DNA of 64,000 nt from G963665215 sp963665215 (GTDB taxonomy: Bacteria; Chloroflexota; Dehalococcoidia; Lucifugimonadales; CAUZJF01): NCBI GenBank assembly GCA_963665215.2, contig CAXXWW010000005.1:1-64000 (forward strand). The letters run 5' to 3'. The position numbers and the translations under genes were made by a program. The notes under the pieces were generated by a model. It was not told the DNA's origin. It saw nothing but the letters and a program-made list of their open reading frames with translations, and searched no databases. This document shows positions 44,787 to 52,496 of this stretch, piece after piece (positions within the stretch are counted from its first letter, which is position 1; each line of letters starts with the position of its first letter).

Positions 44787-45173
44787 ATGGTTGTAGCGGA
44801 GGTCGACCTCGGTTTGTACCGCCGAGAGCTACTGAAAGGGAACACAGAGACGCTGATCCTCTCCCTCTTGGTCGAGGAGCCGATGTACGGCTATCAGATC
44901 GTCAGAGAGATTGACCAGCGGAGCAGCGGCTACTTTCGCTTGAAAGAGGGCACGCTCTACCCCGCTCTTCACCGGTTGGAGCGTGACGAGGTGGTGGAGG
45001 GCGTCTGGCTGGATTCGCCCAGCGGCCAGAGTCGCAGGTATTACCACTTGACTGAGTCGGGCCGAGAGAAGCTCAGGTCCATGCTCCTGGAGTGGGACCT
45101 CTTTTCCAGGGCGGTTAACCTCGTGGCCCATCCGGTGGGAACCCTGACGAGAGGTGTCATGAATACTTCATGA
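44787..45173 (+). CDS. PadR-family transcriptional regulator
   Basis: A 128-residue winged-helix repressor: 'LLKGNTETLILSLLVEEPMYGYQIVREI', 'KEGTLYPALHRLERDEVVEG' and 'RRYYHLTESGREKLRSML', the full PadR N-terminal domain with a short C-terminal helix. PadR proteins release DNA on binding a ligand or when titrated by a partner. Its stop overlaps the next gene's ATG (ATGA 45170-45173), the classic pairing of PadR with a HAAS-domain membrane protein that it probably controls. Confidence 0.92.
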   Translation: MVVAEVDLGLYRRELLKGNTETLILSLLVEEPMYGYQIVREIDQRSSGYFRLKEGTLYPALHRLERDEVVEGVWLDSPSGQSRRYYHLTESGREKLRSMLLEWDLFSRAVNLVAHPVGTLTRGVMNTS

Positions 45174-46144
45174 GCTCCCTGGTGCGCGGATACCTCAGCG
45201 ACCTGGGGCGACACCTCCACATGTCTCCGCCACAAGAACGCGAAATCCTCAACGAGATCAGAGGCCACGTCGAAGACAGCGCCCGGGAGATGATGGATGA
45301 GGGCATATCCCAGGACGATGCCATCTCCTCCGCCGTCTCCGGACTTGGACCATCAGAGGGCGTCGCCCGGCAGCTCTATCGGGTGCACACGCAGGGCTCC
45401 TGGTACCACACGTCCCTCGCAGTGCTCCCCCACGTTCTCCTCTCGCTGATGTTCGCTCTGGGACTGTGGACCGCGCCGGGCTGGCTCGCCGTGCTGCTGC
45501 TGGTCGCCGTAGTGATAAGCATCTTCGGGTGGAGGAAGGGCCGCCCGACCTGGACGTATCCGTGGCTTGGCTACTGCCTGGTGGCTCCGATCGTTGCCTG
45601 GGGCCTGGCCATGAGCACGGTGGGATACGGCGCCTGGGGCGTCCTGACCGGTGGGCCCCTGCCGCTAAGCATCCCGATTTACGTCGCCTCGTTCGTCTAC
45701 CTAGCCGGCTCGATGTGGGTTGTCATGAGCATCGTGACGCGGGTGGCCCAGCGAGACTGGGTGATGGCTTCCCTGACCGTCATGCCGGTGCCCTTTCTGA
45801 CATACTGGTTCGTGCTTTTTTACAATGAGGAGGGGCTGATGTCTGCCCAGGGGCGGCTCTTCCAGGGAGTCGATGCCAGCGCGGCAGTGGTGTTCCTGAT
45901 ACTGGCGGGCGCCACGGCCCTGTTTTTCCGTCTCGGTCGCCGTGTGGTCAGGGTGGGCCTCCTGCTGGTAACCGCCCCGTCCATGGTCATCCTCTCATGG
46001 CTGAGCTACCGTGGAGGGCCGGGCTATATGGCGGTATTTACGTTGGCCGCAATGTCGTTAGTCGTCCTGCTGGTCCCTGCCCTACTCGACGAGAGGCCTC
46101 GCCAGACAGAAAACCACGTCTTCCTCATCGAAGATACCGGGTGA
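45170..46144 (+). CDS. HAAS-domain polytopic membrane protein
   Basis: A 324-residue protein. Residues 1-70 form the HAAS signalling domain ('VRGYLSDLGRHLHMSPPQEREILNEIRGHVEDS' type, then 'AISSAVSGLGPSE'). The rest has about eight hydrophobic segments, for example 'VLLSLMFALGLWTAPGWLAVLLL', 'LGYCLVAPIVAWGLAMSTVGYG' and 'VVFLILAGATALFFRLG', without transport-motif residues. HAAS domains are found in membrane proteins encoded with PadR regulators and are thought to sense or transmit envelope signals. Function of the membrane part is unknown. Confidence 0.82.
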   Translation: MSSLVRGYLSDLGRHLHMSPPQEREILNEIRGHVEDSAREMMDEGISQDDAISSAVSGLGPSEGVARQLYRVHTQGSWYHTSLAVLPHVLLSLMFALGLWTAPGWLAVLLLVAVVISIFGWRKGRPTWTYPWLGYCLVAPIVAWGLAMSTVGYGAWGVLTGGPLPLSIPIYVASFVYLAGSMWVVMSIVTRVAQRDWVMASLTVMPVPFLTYWFVLFYNEEGLMSAQGRLFQGVDASAAVVFLILAGATALFFRLGRRVVRVGLLLVTAPSMVILSWLSYRGGPGYMAVFTLAAMSLVVLLVPALLDERPRQTENHVFLIEDTG

Positions 46145-46278
46145 GCCCCCGCATCAGGCCCTCCTCCGCAACCCCCATTTTGCGACCTACTCACTCCTGA
46201 CTCCCTGCACAAGCTCTTGACGTCCCATGCGAATATGTGAGACTTTCTTGTCTCGGCGATTGCTGGCGTTGAGGAGAT

Positions 46279-47169
46279 GTGCTGGTGAGCAAGCAGAAGG
46301 ACCGCGTGGCCATAGTGGTCGACAGCGCGGCGTCCCTGCCCCAAGACATGGGCGAGCACACGCAGTTGTACGTTGTCCCATTGCAGCTTACGTTGTCGGG
46401 TAGGACGTACGAGGACGGACGCGACCTCACCTCCACAGACTTTTACCGCATGCTCAAGGGAATGACTGGGACGCCCAGCACGGCGGCGCCCTCCCCTGCA
46501 CGCTTCCTCGACGTCTTCCGGTCTGCCACCTTAGAGGCCTCGTCGATCGTGTGCGTCACAGTGTCGCCTCGTTTCAGCTCATCCTACGACTCGGCCATGA
46601 GCGCAGCCCACGAAGCGCGGGACGTACTGCCCCACGCCCAGATCGTCGTGCTTGATAGCGAGAGTGCGGCGGGGGCGGAAGGACTCATTGCCATGGAAGC
46701 GTGGCGGGCCGCCCGTCGGGGCGCGAGCATCGAAGAGGTCAGAGCCGCCGCCCTAGCGGTGGTCTCAAAGGTGTCGCTACTGGCCTTCCTCGACACACTC
46801 TACTACGTTTGGAAGAGCGGTCGTGTCCCGAGGGTGGCCCACTTTGGCACGTCCCTGCTGCGGATCAAGCCCATTTTCGAGCTGTTGCGTGGAGAGATTC
46901 GGACCCTGGCACGCCCAAGGACCGCTGCGACCGCCACCGACCGGATGCTGGAACTGATGGGCCGGCGCATCGGGCCGGGTCCTGTCCACGCCACGGTTAT
47001 GCACGCCCACGCCGGGGAGGCGGCTGAGTTAATAAGAAAGAGGCTCGATACAGAGTTCAGGTGTGAGGAGCTGTTCGTCAGCGAGTTCTCCCCCGTGATG
47101 GGGGCTCATACAGGCCCCGGCCTGCTGGGTGTCGCCTTCTGGAGCGAGGCGGCGGGGGGCGAGATTTAA
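46279..47169 (+). CDS. DegV family fatty-acid-binding protein
   Basis: A 296-residue protein with the DegV fold: 'VAIVVDSAASLPQDM', 'YVVPLQLTLSGRTYEDG', 'TSTAAPSP' region with the 'TPSTAAPSPARFLDVF' ligand loop, 'SIVCVTVSPRFSSSYDSA', 'VVLDSESAAGAEGLI' and the C-terminal 'GAHTGPGLLGVAFW'. DegV/FakB-type proteins hold a fatty acid for phosphorylation by FakA; no fakA is seen here. Start GTG 46279 follows GAGGAG; a second GTG two codons later is possible. Confidence 0.92.
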   Translation: MLVSKQKDRVAIVVDSAASLPQDMGEHTQLYVVPLQLTLSGRTYEDGRDLTSTDFYRMLKGMTGTPSTAAPSPARFLDVFRSATLEASSIVCVTVSPRFSSSYDSAMSAAHEARDVLPHAQIVVLDSESAAGAEGLIAMEAWRAARRGASIEEVRAAALAVVSKVSLLAFLDTLYYVWKSGRVPRVAHFGTSLLRIKPIFELLRGEIRTLARPRTAATATDRMLELMGRRIGPGPVHATVMHAHAGEAAELIRKRLDTEFRCEELFVSEFSPVMGAHTGPGLLGVAFWSEAAGGEI

Positions 47170-47516
47170 AGACCGCTTTTCCCCGGGATGGCATTGCCGA
47201 CCGGGAGATCGGTCGGTTTCGCCGTTGAAGCCGCACGGGCAGAGGTTGCGTGCAGCTTCTCCGGTAGTTGAACGAACCTTGCTAGGACGGGGAGTCAGGC
47301 CCCCCCTGTCTCCACCACCATCCTCTGCGTCGCATCACGAAGCCGTTTCCGCGATTAGGCCATAAGCCGGCCTGCGCTTGACAAGACCCTCGGTAGACAC
47401 CTCCCGCTGCCCACGGTTGCCCATCCTGTCACCGGCAGGCGATACTTAATGCGGGCCTGGAGATTGCGTGTGGATGGATCCGCTTGACTTGGTCCGAGGC
47501 GTGTGTCGATGGTCTA
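47170..47516. other. Intergenic stretch before the mobile island, no gene seen
   Basis: About 350 bases between degV and the first ISNCY-like element. A short palindrome 'GACCGGGAGATCGGTCGG' near 47199-47216 could form a hairpin and end the degV transcript. No RNA gene or protein is recognised. Confidence 0.4.
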
Positions 47517-48647
47517 CGATTATGTCAGTAGTTAACAGGTCAGGGAAAATGTCAGTTCATGAAAGGATTGACATTGACCCAGAAAGAACAGGCAAGGCTC
47601 CAAGTGCTCAACGGTATCCTGGAAGGTCAGATATCAGTGGATGAGGCGGCAGAGGTTCTGGGAGTGAGTGAACGCCACGTTTGGCGAATCCTGGCGGAGT
47701 ATCGGAAGGAGGGTGCCGCCGCACTGGCTCATGGGAACCGAGGTCGCCGAGCGAACAACTCCATCCCGGAGGAGGCTAGGACTCAAGTTGTGGCCCTGGC
47801 ACGCACACGGTATGCAAGAGTAAATCATACGCACCTAACCGAGCTCCTGGCAGAGCGGGAAGAGATCGTCTTGGGGCGCTCTACGGTCCGGCGTATCCTG
47901 GTAGGCGCCGGCATGGCTAGCCCCCGTCGACGTCGACCCCCACTGCATCGGGTCCGTCGCCAGCGCATGAGCCAGGAAGGCATGTTGGTGCAAGTAGATG
48001 GCAGCGTTCATGCCTGGCTAGAAGAACGGGGCCCTCGATGCACCCTGCTGTTGGCAATCGATGATGCCACCAGCACCGTGCCCTACGCACTGTTTCGCCA
48101 TGAAGAGGACACTCATGGCTATTTCCTCCTCATGCAAGAGCTGATCCGGCGTTGTGGGGTTCCTTTGGCCCTGTACAGTGACCGCCACGCCGTCTTCAAG
48201 TATGTACCTGGCTCGCATCAATCGCCTGCGCCGACCCAATTCGGTCGTGCGATGGCAGAGCTTGGGGTGGAGCAGATCTTCGCGCGTTCTCCGGAGGCGA
48301 AGGGTCGGGTAGAACGGGCCAACGGCACCTTCCAGGATCGGCTGGTGACCGAACTACGTCTGGCTGGGGCCAGAACCATCTCAGAGGCCAACCAAGTCCT
48401 GTGGGCTTTCTTGACCCGCTTCAACAAGCGATTCGGGGTGCCACCAGCACAGTCCACCAACGCATATCGCTCTCCAGATCCGGACCTGAACCTGGCAGGC
48501 ATACTGTGCTTCAAGCATAGCCGCAAGGTGGCCAGAGACAACACAGTCAAGTACAACTGGCATACCCTCCAACTGCTTCCTTCGAGCGAACGGTCCACTT
48601 ACGTTGGAGCGCACGTGGTGGTCCAGGAGCGATTGGACGGCAAGCTA

Positions 48648-49884
48648 GTGGTTCAACGTTTTTGTATTGATGGGTAGAGTGACTTTAGCTTGATGCGCGC
48701 ATCCTCGGTAGTGAAGCGCCAATCCACTCGTATCACATCCCGGTTGCGTTGATTCTGCCAAGCATTGACCTCGCCGCGCAGGATGTCTTGATTGGCAATC
48801 CGTCGGTCCAGGCACTGTCGAGCCAGCACACCGATCTCTATCTCCGCCATATTCAACCAACTCCCGTGTTTGGGAGTGTAGTGTATCTCCAGTCGCTCAG
48901 CTATACGCCTCGCCTCAGCAGGCTCGAATGCCTCGTATAGCGAGGACAGCTTGTGAGTGTTGAGATTGTCCATTACCAGCACGATCCGGTCTCTGTCAGG
49001 GTAGTCCTCGTCGACCAGTTCCTTTATCACATGCGCCCAGTCCACCTTCGTGCGACGCTCTCTGACCTCGACTCGGCGCCATCCGTCCAACGGTGCAAAC
49101 AGCATGAACAGGCTGCTCACTCCATTGCGCTCGTATTCGTAGTCGTATGCCGCCGATAAGCCGGGCGCTGCGGGACGCGGCACTCGCGTCTCCTTGACTT
49201 GCTGTTTGCTCGTCTCATCCATGCACACCAGAACCTCATTCCCATCGTACGGCCGTTGGTAGACCTCCAGTACGTCTTCCATCGCGCACACAAACTCCGC
49301 GCTCTGACCGGGCGGGATGCACCAACTCTGCTTCAGCCACGGCTTCAGTTCGTTTTTTTTTAAGCGCCTGGCGAACCGTCTCGGTGCTAATGGTCCCGAC
49401 TATCTCACACTCGACCAACTGGTCAGCCAACAGCTTCAGGGTCCAACTGGCACGCCCCTCCGGCGGTTCCCCGCAGGCCATCGCTATCAACCGTGCTTCA
49501 CCTTCGCCGTCCAGTCTCTTTTGACGCCGACGCAGTTGCTTTTTGCGATTCAGCGCAGACTCGACCCCCTCCTCCACACAGCGCTTGCGTATTCGCTCGA
49601 CCGTTGACTGTCCCACACCGAGCGCGCTGGTGATGTCCGCGTCCTTCATTCCCCCGTCCGAGCGTGACTCATCGCTCATCAGCAGAATGCGCGCATGGGT
49701 CTGTTTGTACGCCGCAGCCCGACCGCGTGAGACCAAGGCGTTGAGTTCCTGTTGTTCGTCGGTAGTCAGTCTGATACGGTACTTCTTGGTAGACATCATG
49801 GTTCCTCCTCGGTTCAACGTTACGATTGAACCCCCAAGAGGAACAATGACTATCATGGTATTCATTTCAATGATGTTGGACCAC
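48648..49884 (-). mobile_element. IS630-family element, copy 2 (complete)
   Basis: A 1237-bp element with imperfect terminal repeats, GTGGTTCAACGT at the left (48648) and the reverse complement of ATGTTGGACCAC at the right (ending 49884). It is flanked on both sides by TA (48646-48647 and 49885-49886), the target duplication expected for this family. It lies within the ISNCY-like transposase gene. Confidence 0.92.
48653..49799 (-). CDS. IS630-family transposase expressed by -1 frameshifting
   Basis: ATG 49799 has GAGGAGG upstream and starts 'MMSTKKYRIRLTTDEQ'. The first frame holds the HTH ('DADITSALGVGQSTVERIRK') and runs to the run of nine A (plus-strand T9 at 49353-49361). A step of -1 there gives 'NELKPWLKQSWCIPPGQ', 'AEFVCAMEDVLEVY' and the DDE domain: Asp in 'VLVCMDETSK', Asp in 'VLVMDNLNTH' and Glu in 'GSWLNMAEIEIG'. 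Both frames overlap from 49291 to 49236, and the second frame has no start of its own before the domain, so slippage on A9 is the likely route to full protein of about 380 residues. Confidence 0.85.
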
Positions 49885-50117
49885 TAGTAGTGTGCTATCA
49901 AAACCAAATCGTCCCTACCCAGGAAACCGCGTCCTGGTGTCCTCCGGACTCTGAACGCCACTCGAGGTCTTGGAGCGTCACCGTGGAGAACCTCGCTGCA
50001 GGCATGGAACGGGATCGGTGGTCACGAGCGAGAAGGACTGGGAGCGATGACCGCGATCGGCCGGGGACTCGCCGCAGGGAGATTAACCACGGATCGCGAG
50101 AGTGAAGCCGTCCACCC

Positions 50118-51844
50118 TTAGCCCGAATCCACCGAAGGACACCGATGGACGGCGTGAGGAAAGCGGAAGGGGGGTGAGGGAGCTACAGGGGAAATAGCCT
50201 GGGTTCCATTTGGGGTAGGGAGGTCGGCGGACGGTCTTCATCGCCGCACAGGGGCCCCTATGGCCGTCTGCGGGAGCTGCGATGCGCGGGATGGCGAGAG
50301 AATACGCAGCAGGGAACTCTCTCGGACCGGGCTGGCACGAGTCTGCGGGGATCTTCGGTTGTCCGGTGGGTGGGTCGGTCGCCGACGGTGCCGTCAGGCC
50401 GGGAGTGGAATGGCTCGCAGCCGGGCCAAGGCGCGGCTGAACTTCTCAGCCCAAGGCCAGCGATCCGGAAGATGCAGGGTCAACCGGCGTGCCGAGCGGG
50501 TGAGCCGTCCGGCCAGGGAGAAGAACCGCCGCCGGAGGGTCTTGGTGGTGGCTATCCGCTCTCCCAGACCGATCCGCGCCGTCCAGCGGGCCAGGTTGTG
50601 GGCCATCGTCTGGACGGCCAGCCAGGCGCCGTTGGCGGCGAAGCGGCCCGAGGGGAGATGGTTCAGCCCGACGCCGTACTTGAGGTCGCGTATGGCATTC
50701 TCGATCTCGGCGTGGCGGCGATGGTCAGCCTCCAGTTCGAGCAACTCCCCGTCCCGGTCGGTGATGAAGCCATGATAGCTGTATTTGGCGAAGAGGGCCA
50801 GTTGGGAACCGGGCGTCGGCTTCACCCGCCGGACGATGAGCCGTACCGGCGCGGCGTCCGCCTCGGCCTGGAAGGGGGTGCAGGTGGTCTCGGCCACATC
50901 GGCGGCGCCGTCCATCCAGTAAGGAATCGGCGTCCAGGCATCTTCGGGTATCGCCTCGATGAGATTGTGCAGGCTTTTGTGCTGGCGGATGGTGATGGAG
51001 AAGCGGACATCCATCTTGCGGCAGACGGATACCACGCCATGAGTGTAGAACCCGCTGTCGGCCCGTAGCGTGAGTCGTCCGTTGGCCCCGGCGTAGCGCA
51101 CCCGTCCCACCGTCTCCCGCAGGAAGTGGGCGGCGCCGCGGGCGGTGTTGGCCCGGCCCTCGCGCAGCCGGGACATCAGCACGTCTCCGGTGCCGGCGGC
51201 GATGGCCAGCAGCGGGTGGTAGCCCCGCTTGCCGGTATAGCCGTGGTGGCGGGCGCCCTCCTTGGCCAGTCCGTAGGTCTCGCAGATGGTGGAGTCCAGG
51301 TCAATGGTCAGGGGCCCGTCGCCGGGTCCCGCCCCGGCCTGCCAAGCCCGGGCCAGCAACTCGCGGCTCACCCGGTCGAGTTGACGGACGTGGCCCCACC
51401 GGAAGCTGCGCAGGAAGGTGCCCAGGGTGGATGGCGCCTTGACCGTGCCGCCCAGGGTGCAGGCCGTCCCCCCGGTGCGCAACACATCGGCGTCGTCAAT
51501 GCAGTCGCCCCCAGCCAGCGCAGACGCCACCAGCGTCATCATCTTGTCGCTCGTGTTCGCCCGCCCCGGGGCATCGCCCAGGTCGAGGCGCTGCCGGACG
51601 AGTTCGGGCAGGCCGAGGTGCCGCGCCAGGGTGGCCGGAAGGAGCAGCCCGGCATTGGCCACCAAGCGGCGGTCGTCGAAGGTGATTTGGATCCGGTCGG
51701 GGTGGTTGCGTGGCAGCATCTACTGGGTGCTCCTTTTCCGGGGCCGTTTTTTTGCTACAAAACCATTATCCCAGAAGCACAGGAGCACCTTCTTGCCGCC
51801 TCAGGACGCTAACCCGACGCCCTCCTTCGGTGGATTCGGGCTTA
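50118..51844 (-). mobile_element. IS1380-family insertion sequence, copy 2 (intact)
   Basis: Terminal repeats with the same 20-bp core as copy 1 lie at 50120-50139 and 51823-51842, in inverted order relative to copy 1. The element is flanked by TTA at both ends (50118-50120 and 51842-51844), a possible 3-bp target duplication. It removes the right part of ISNCY element A on one side and cuts an unknown gene on the other. Confidence 0.88.
50394..51719 (-). CDS. IS1380-family transposase
   Basis: A complete 441-residue transposase. It has an N-terminal DNA-binding region ('DRIQITFDDRRLVANAGLLL', 'DDADVLRTGGT', 'LGTFLRSFRWGHV'), then the RNase H-like DDE core: Asp in 'LTIDLDSTICETYG', 'GYHPLLA', Asp in 'LTLRADSGFY', and the Glu helix in 'RHAEIENAIRDLKYG', followed by 'FAANGAWLAVQTMAHNLARW'. 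It is intact, so it could mobilise this element and the damaged copy 1. Confidence 0.95.
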   Translation of the reverse strand: MLPRNHPDRIQITFDDRRLVANAGLLLPATLARHLGLPELVRQRLDLGDAPGRANTSDKMMTLVASALAGGDCIDDADVLRTGGTACTLGGTVKAPSTLGTFLRSFRWGHVRQLDRVSRELLARAWQAGAGPGDGPLTIDLDSTICETYGLAKEGARHHGYTGKRGYHPLLAIAAGTGDVLMSRLREGRANTARGAAHFLRETVGRVRYAGANGRLTLRADSGFYTHGVVSVCRKMDVRFSITIRQHKSLHNLIEAIPEDAWTPIPYWMDGAADVAETTCTPFQAEADAAPVRLIVRRVKPTPGSQLALFAKYSYHGFITDRDGELLELEADHRRHAEIENAIRDLKYGVGLNHLPSGRFAANGAWLAVQTMAHNLARWTARIGLGERIATTKTLRRRFFSLAGRLTRSARRLTLHLPDRWPWAEKFSRALARLRAIPLPA

Positions 51845-51958
51845 ACCATACACGTGGATAGGGACAACGTAGACGTCATTGAGGGTAGGGGGCACAAGCA
51901 CAGGACGGTGGTCGGGACCGTATCCATCGGCGACATGGTGTTCACCGCCCAGCCCTGA
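51845..51958 (+). pseudogene. C-terminal remnant of unknown gene cut by IS1380 copy 2
   Basis: Directly after the element the frame reads about 37 residues, 'HVDRDNVDVIEGRGHKHR', 'VVGTVSIGDMVFTAQP', to a TGA. The alternating polar/hydrophobic pattern looks like a real protein end, but I do not recognise the family. The upstream part was lost on IS insertion. Confidence 0.4.
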
Positions 51959-52130
51959 CCTCAGGTACGGTCACGCTAGGAAGGCGAGGGCGAGTCTAAG
52001 GACACCTGGAAGGTGCCAAAGGTAGCCCAGCTTGATGAAGAGTGGGCTGTGGAGATGGGCGAAGCCCCCGCGCCTGGCCTGAACCTGCCGAAGGGCCGGG
52101 AGTCTGAGAGCCTGTCCTGAGCCCGCCACC

Positions 52131-52157
52131 GTGACTGCCGTGACTGCCGTGACTGGC
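52131..52157. repeat. Three tandem 9-bp units
   Basis: GTGACTGCC occurs twice and GTGACTGGC once in succession, next to a copy of the dispersed 'CCTGTCCTGAG' / 'CTGCCGAAGGG' motif (52085-52125). It is in a non-coding strip right of IS1380 copy 2. Confidence 0.8.
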
Positions 52158-52228
52158 GGCCCATGGGAAATGAATACGAGCAACGGCCCCGGAAAGAAAG
52201 TTGCTTGCACGGGGGAGGAGACCACGGG

Positions 52229-52491
52229 GGAGACGCTGGCCTTCACAATCGTAATCACTCGTATAAGCTGACTCGGGTAGGCGGGCCCCTGACAAGATTA
52301 TGCGCACCGCGCGATCGATGCAACCGGAGCGGCTGAAGAACCGATTACACCTGGATCGGCGTAACGGGAGTGCTTTGGCAGTAGCTTATAGCCGTCGGGC
52401 CTCAACGTGGTAGCTGCACGAAATCGGCGCCCGCGCGGCTCCCGACTCGAAGTAGGTGGAGTTCCCAATTCTCGGGTATCCCGTCTCCACC
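52229..52491 (+). ncRNA. tmRNA-like sequence (degenerate or partial SsrA candidate)
   Basis: The 5' heptamer GGAGACG (52229-52235) is perfectly complementary to CGTCTCC at 52482-52488, which is followed by ACC as in an acceptor stem. Just before it, GGAGTTCCCAATTCTC resembles a T-arm with two extra bases. After the 5' heptamer comes CTGGCCTTCAC, recalling the conserved tmRNA 'CTGGaTTCgAC'. In the middle, GCTTTGGCA (52372-52380) then GTAGCTTATAG recalls the end of a tag ('ALAA', stop). The length, 263 nt, is short and several conserved positions are off, so it may be a decayed tmRNA gene used as an integration site rather than a working one. Confidence 0.3.
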
Positions 52492-52496
52492 TACTT
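52450..52496. repeat. 12-bp inverted repeat at the 3' end of the serine recombinase gene
   Basis: AAGTAGGTGGAG (52450-52461) and CTCCACCTACTT (52485-52496) are perfect inverted copies with a 23-base loop. The right arm overlaps the recombinase stop codon (52495-52497). It can form a strong hairpin and may act as a terminator or as part of the recombinase's attachment site. No T-tract follows on the minus strand, so a simple intrinsic terminator is less likely. Confidence 0.65.

Larger units (their letters stand above)
47517..50117 (+). mobile_element. ISNCY-like element A, with nested IS630 and right end cut by IS1380 copy 2
   Basis: The left terminal repeat begins CGATTATGTCAGTAG (47517) and runs to about 47554, almost identical to the left end of element B at 57873. 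The transposase reads to 48647, is interrupted by IS630 copy 2 (48648-49884), resumes at 49887 and is lost at 50118 where IS1380 copy 2 starts. No right terminal repeat is found beyond the IS1380 copy. The layering gives an order of insertion: ISNCY first, IS630 and IS1380 later. Confidence 0.8.
47559..50117 (+). pseudogene. ISNCY-like transposase (element A), split by IS630 and truncated
   Basis: The first part (47559-48647, about 363 residues) parallels the complete 507-residue protein of element B: HTH 'VDEAAEVLGVSERHVWRIL', catalytic Asp in 'VQVDGSVHAWL', Asp in 'LYSDRHAVFKY' and Glu in 'KGRVERANGTFQDRL'. After the IS630 insertion the frame resumes at 49887 with 'CYQNQIVPTQET', aligning with 'QYRGRTIPTQEA' of element B. 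A frameshift follows near 49930 and the C-terminal second HTH is missing. It is not functional as it stands. Confidence 0.8.

Noticed and set aside
1027..51844. Composite transposon formed by the two IS1380 copies
   Set aside because: A 49-kb unit full of housekeeping genes is an unlikely composite transposon; no common target duplication at the outer ends.
52131..52157. Short CRISPR array
   Set aside because: Three contiguous 9-bp units without spacers.
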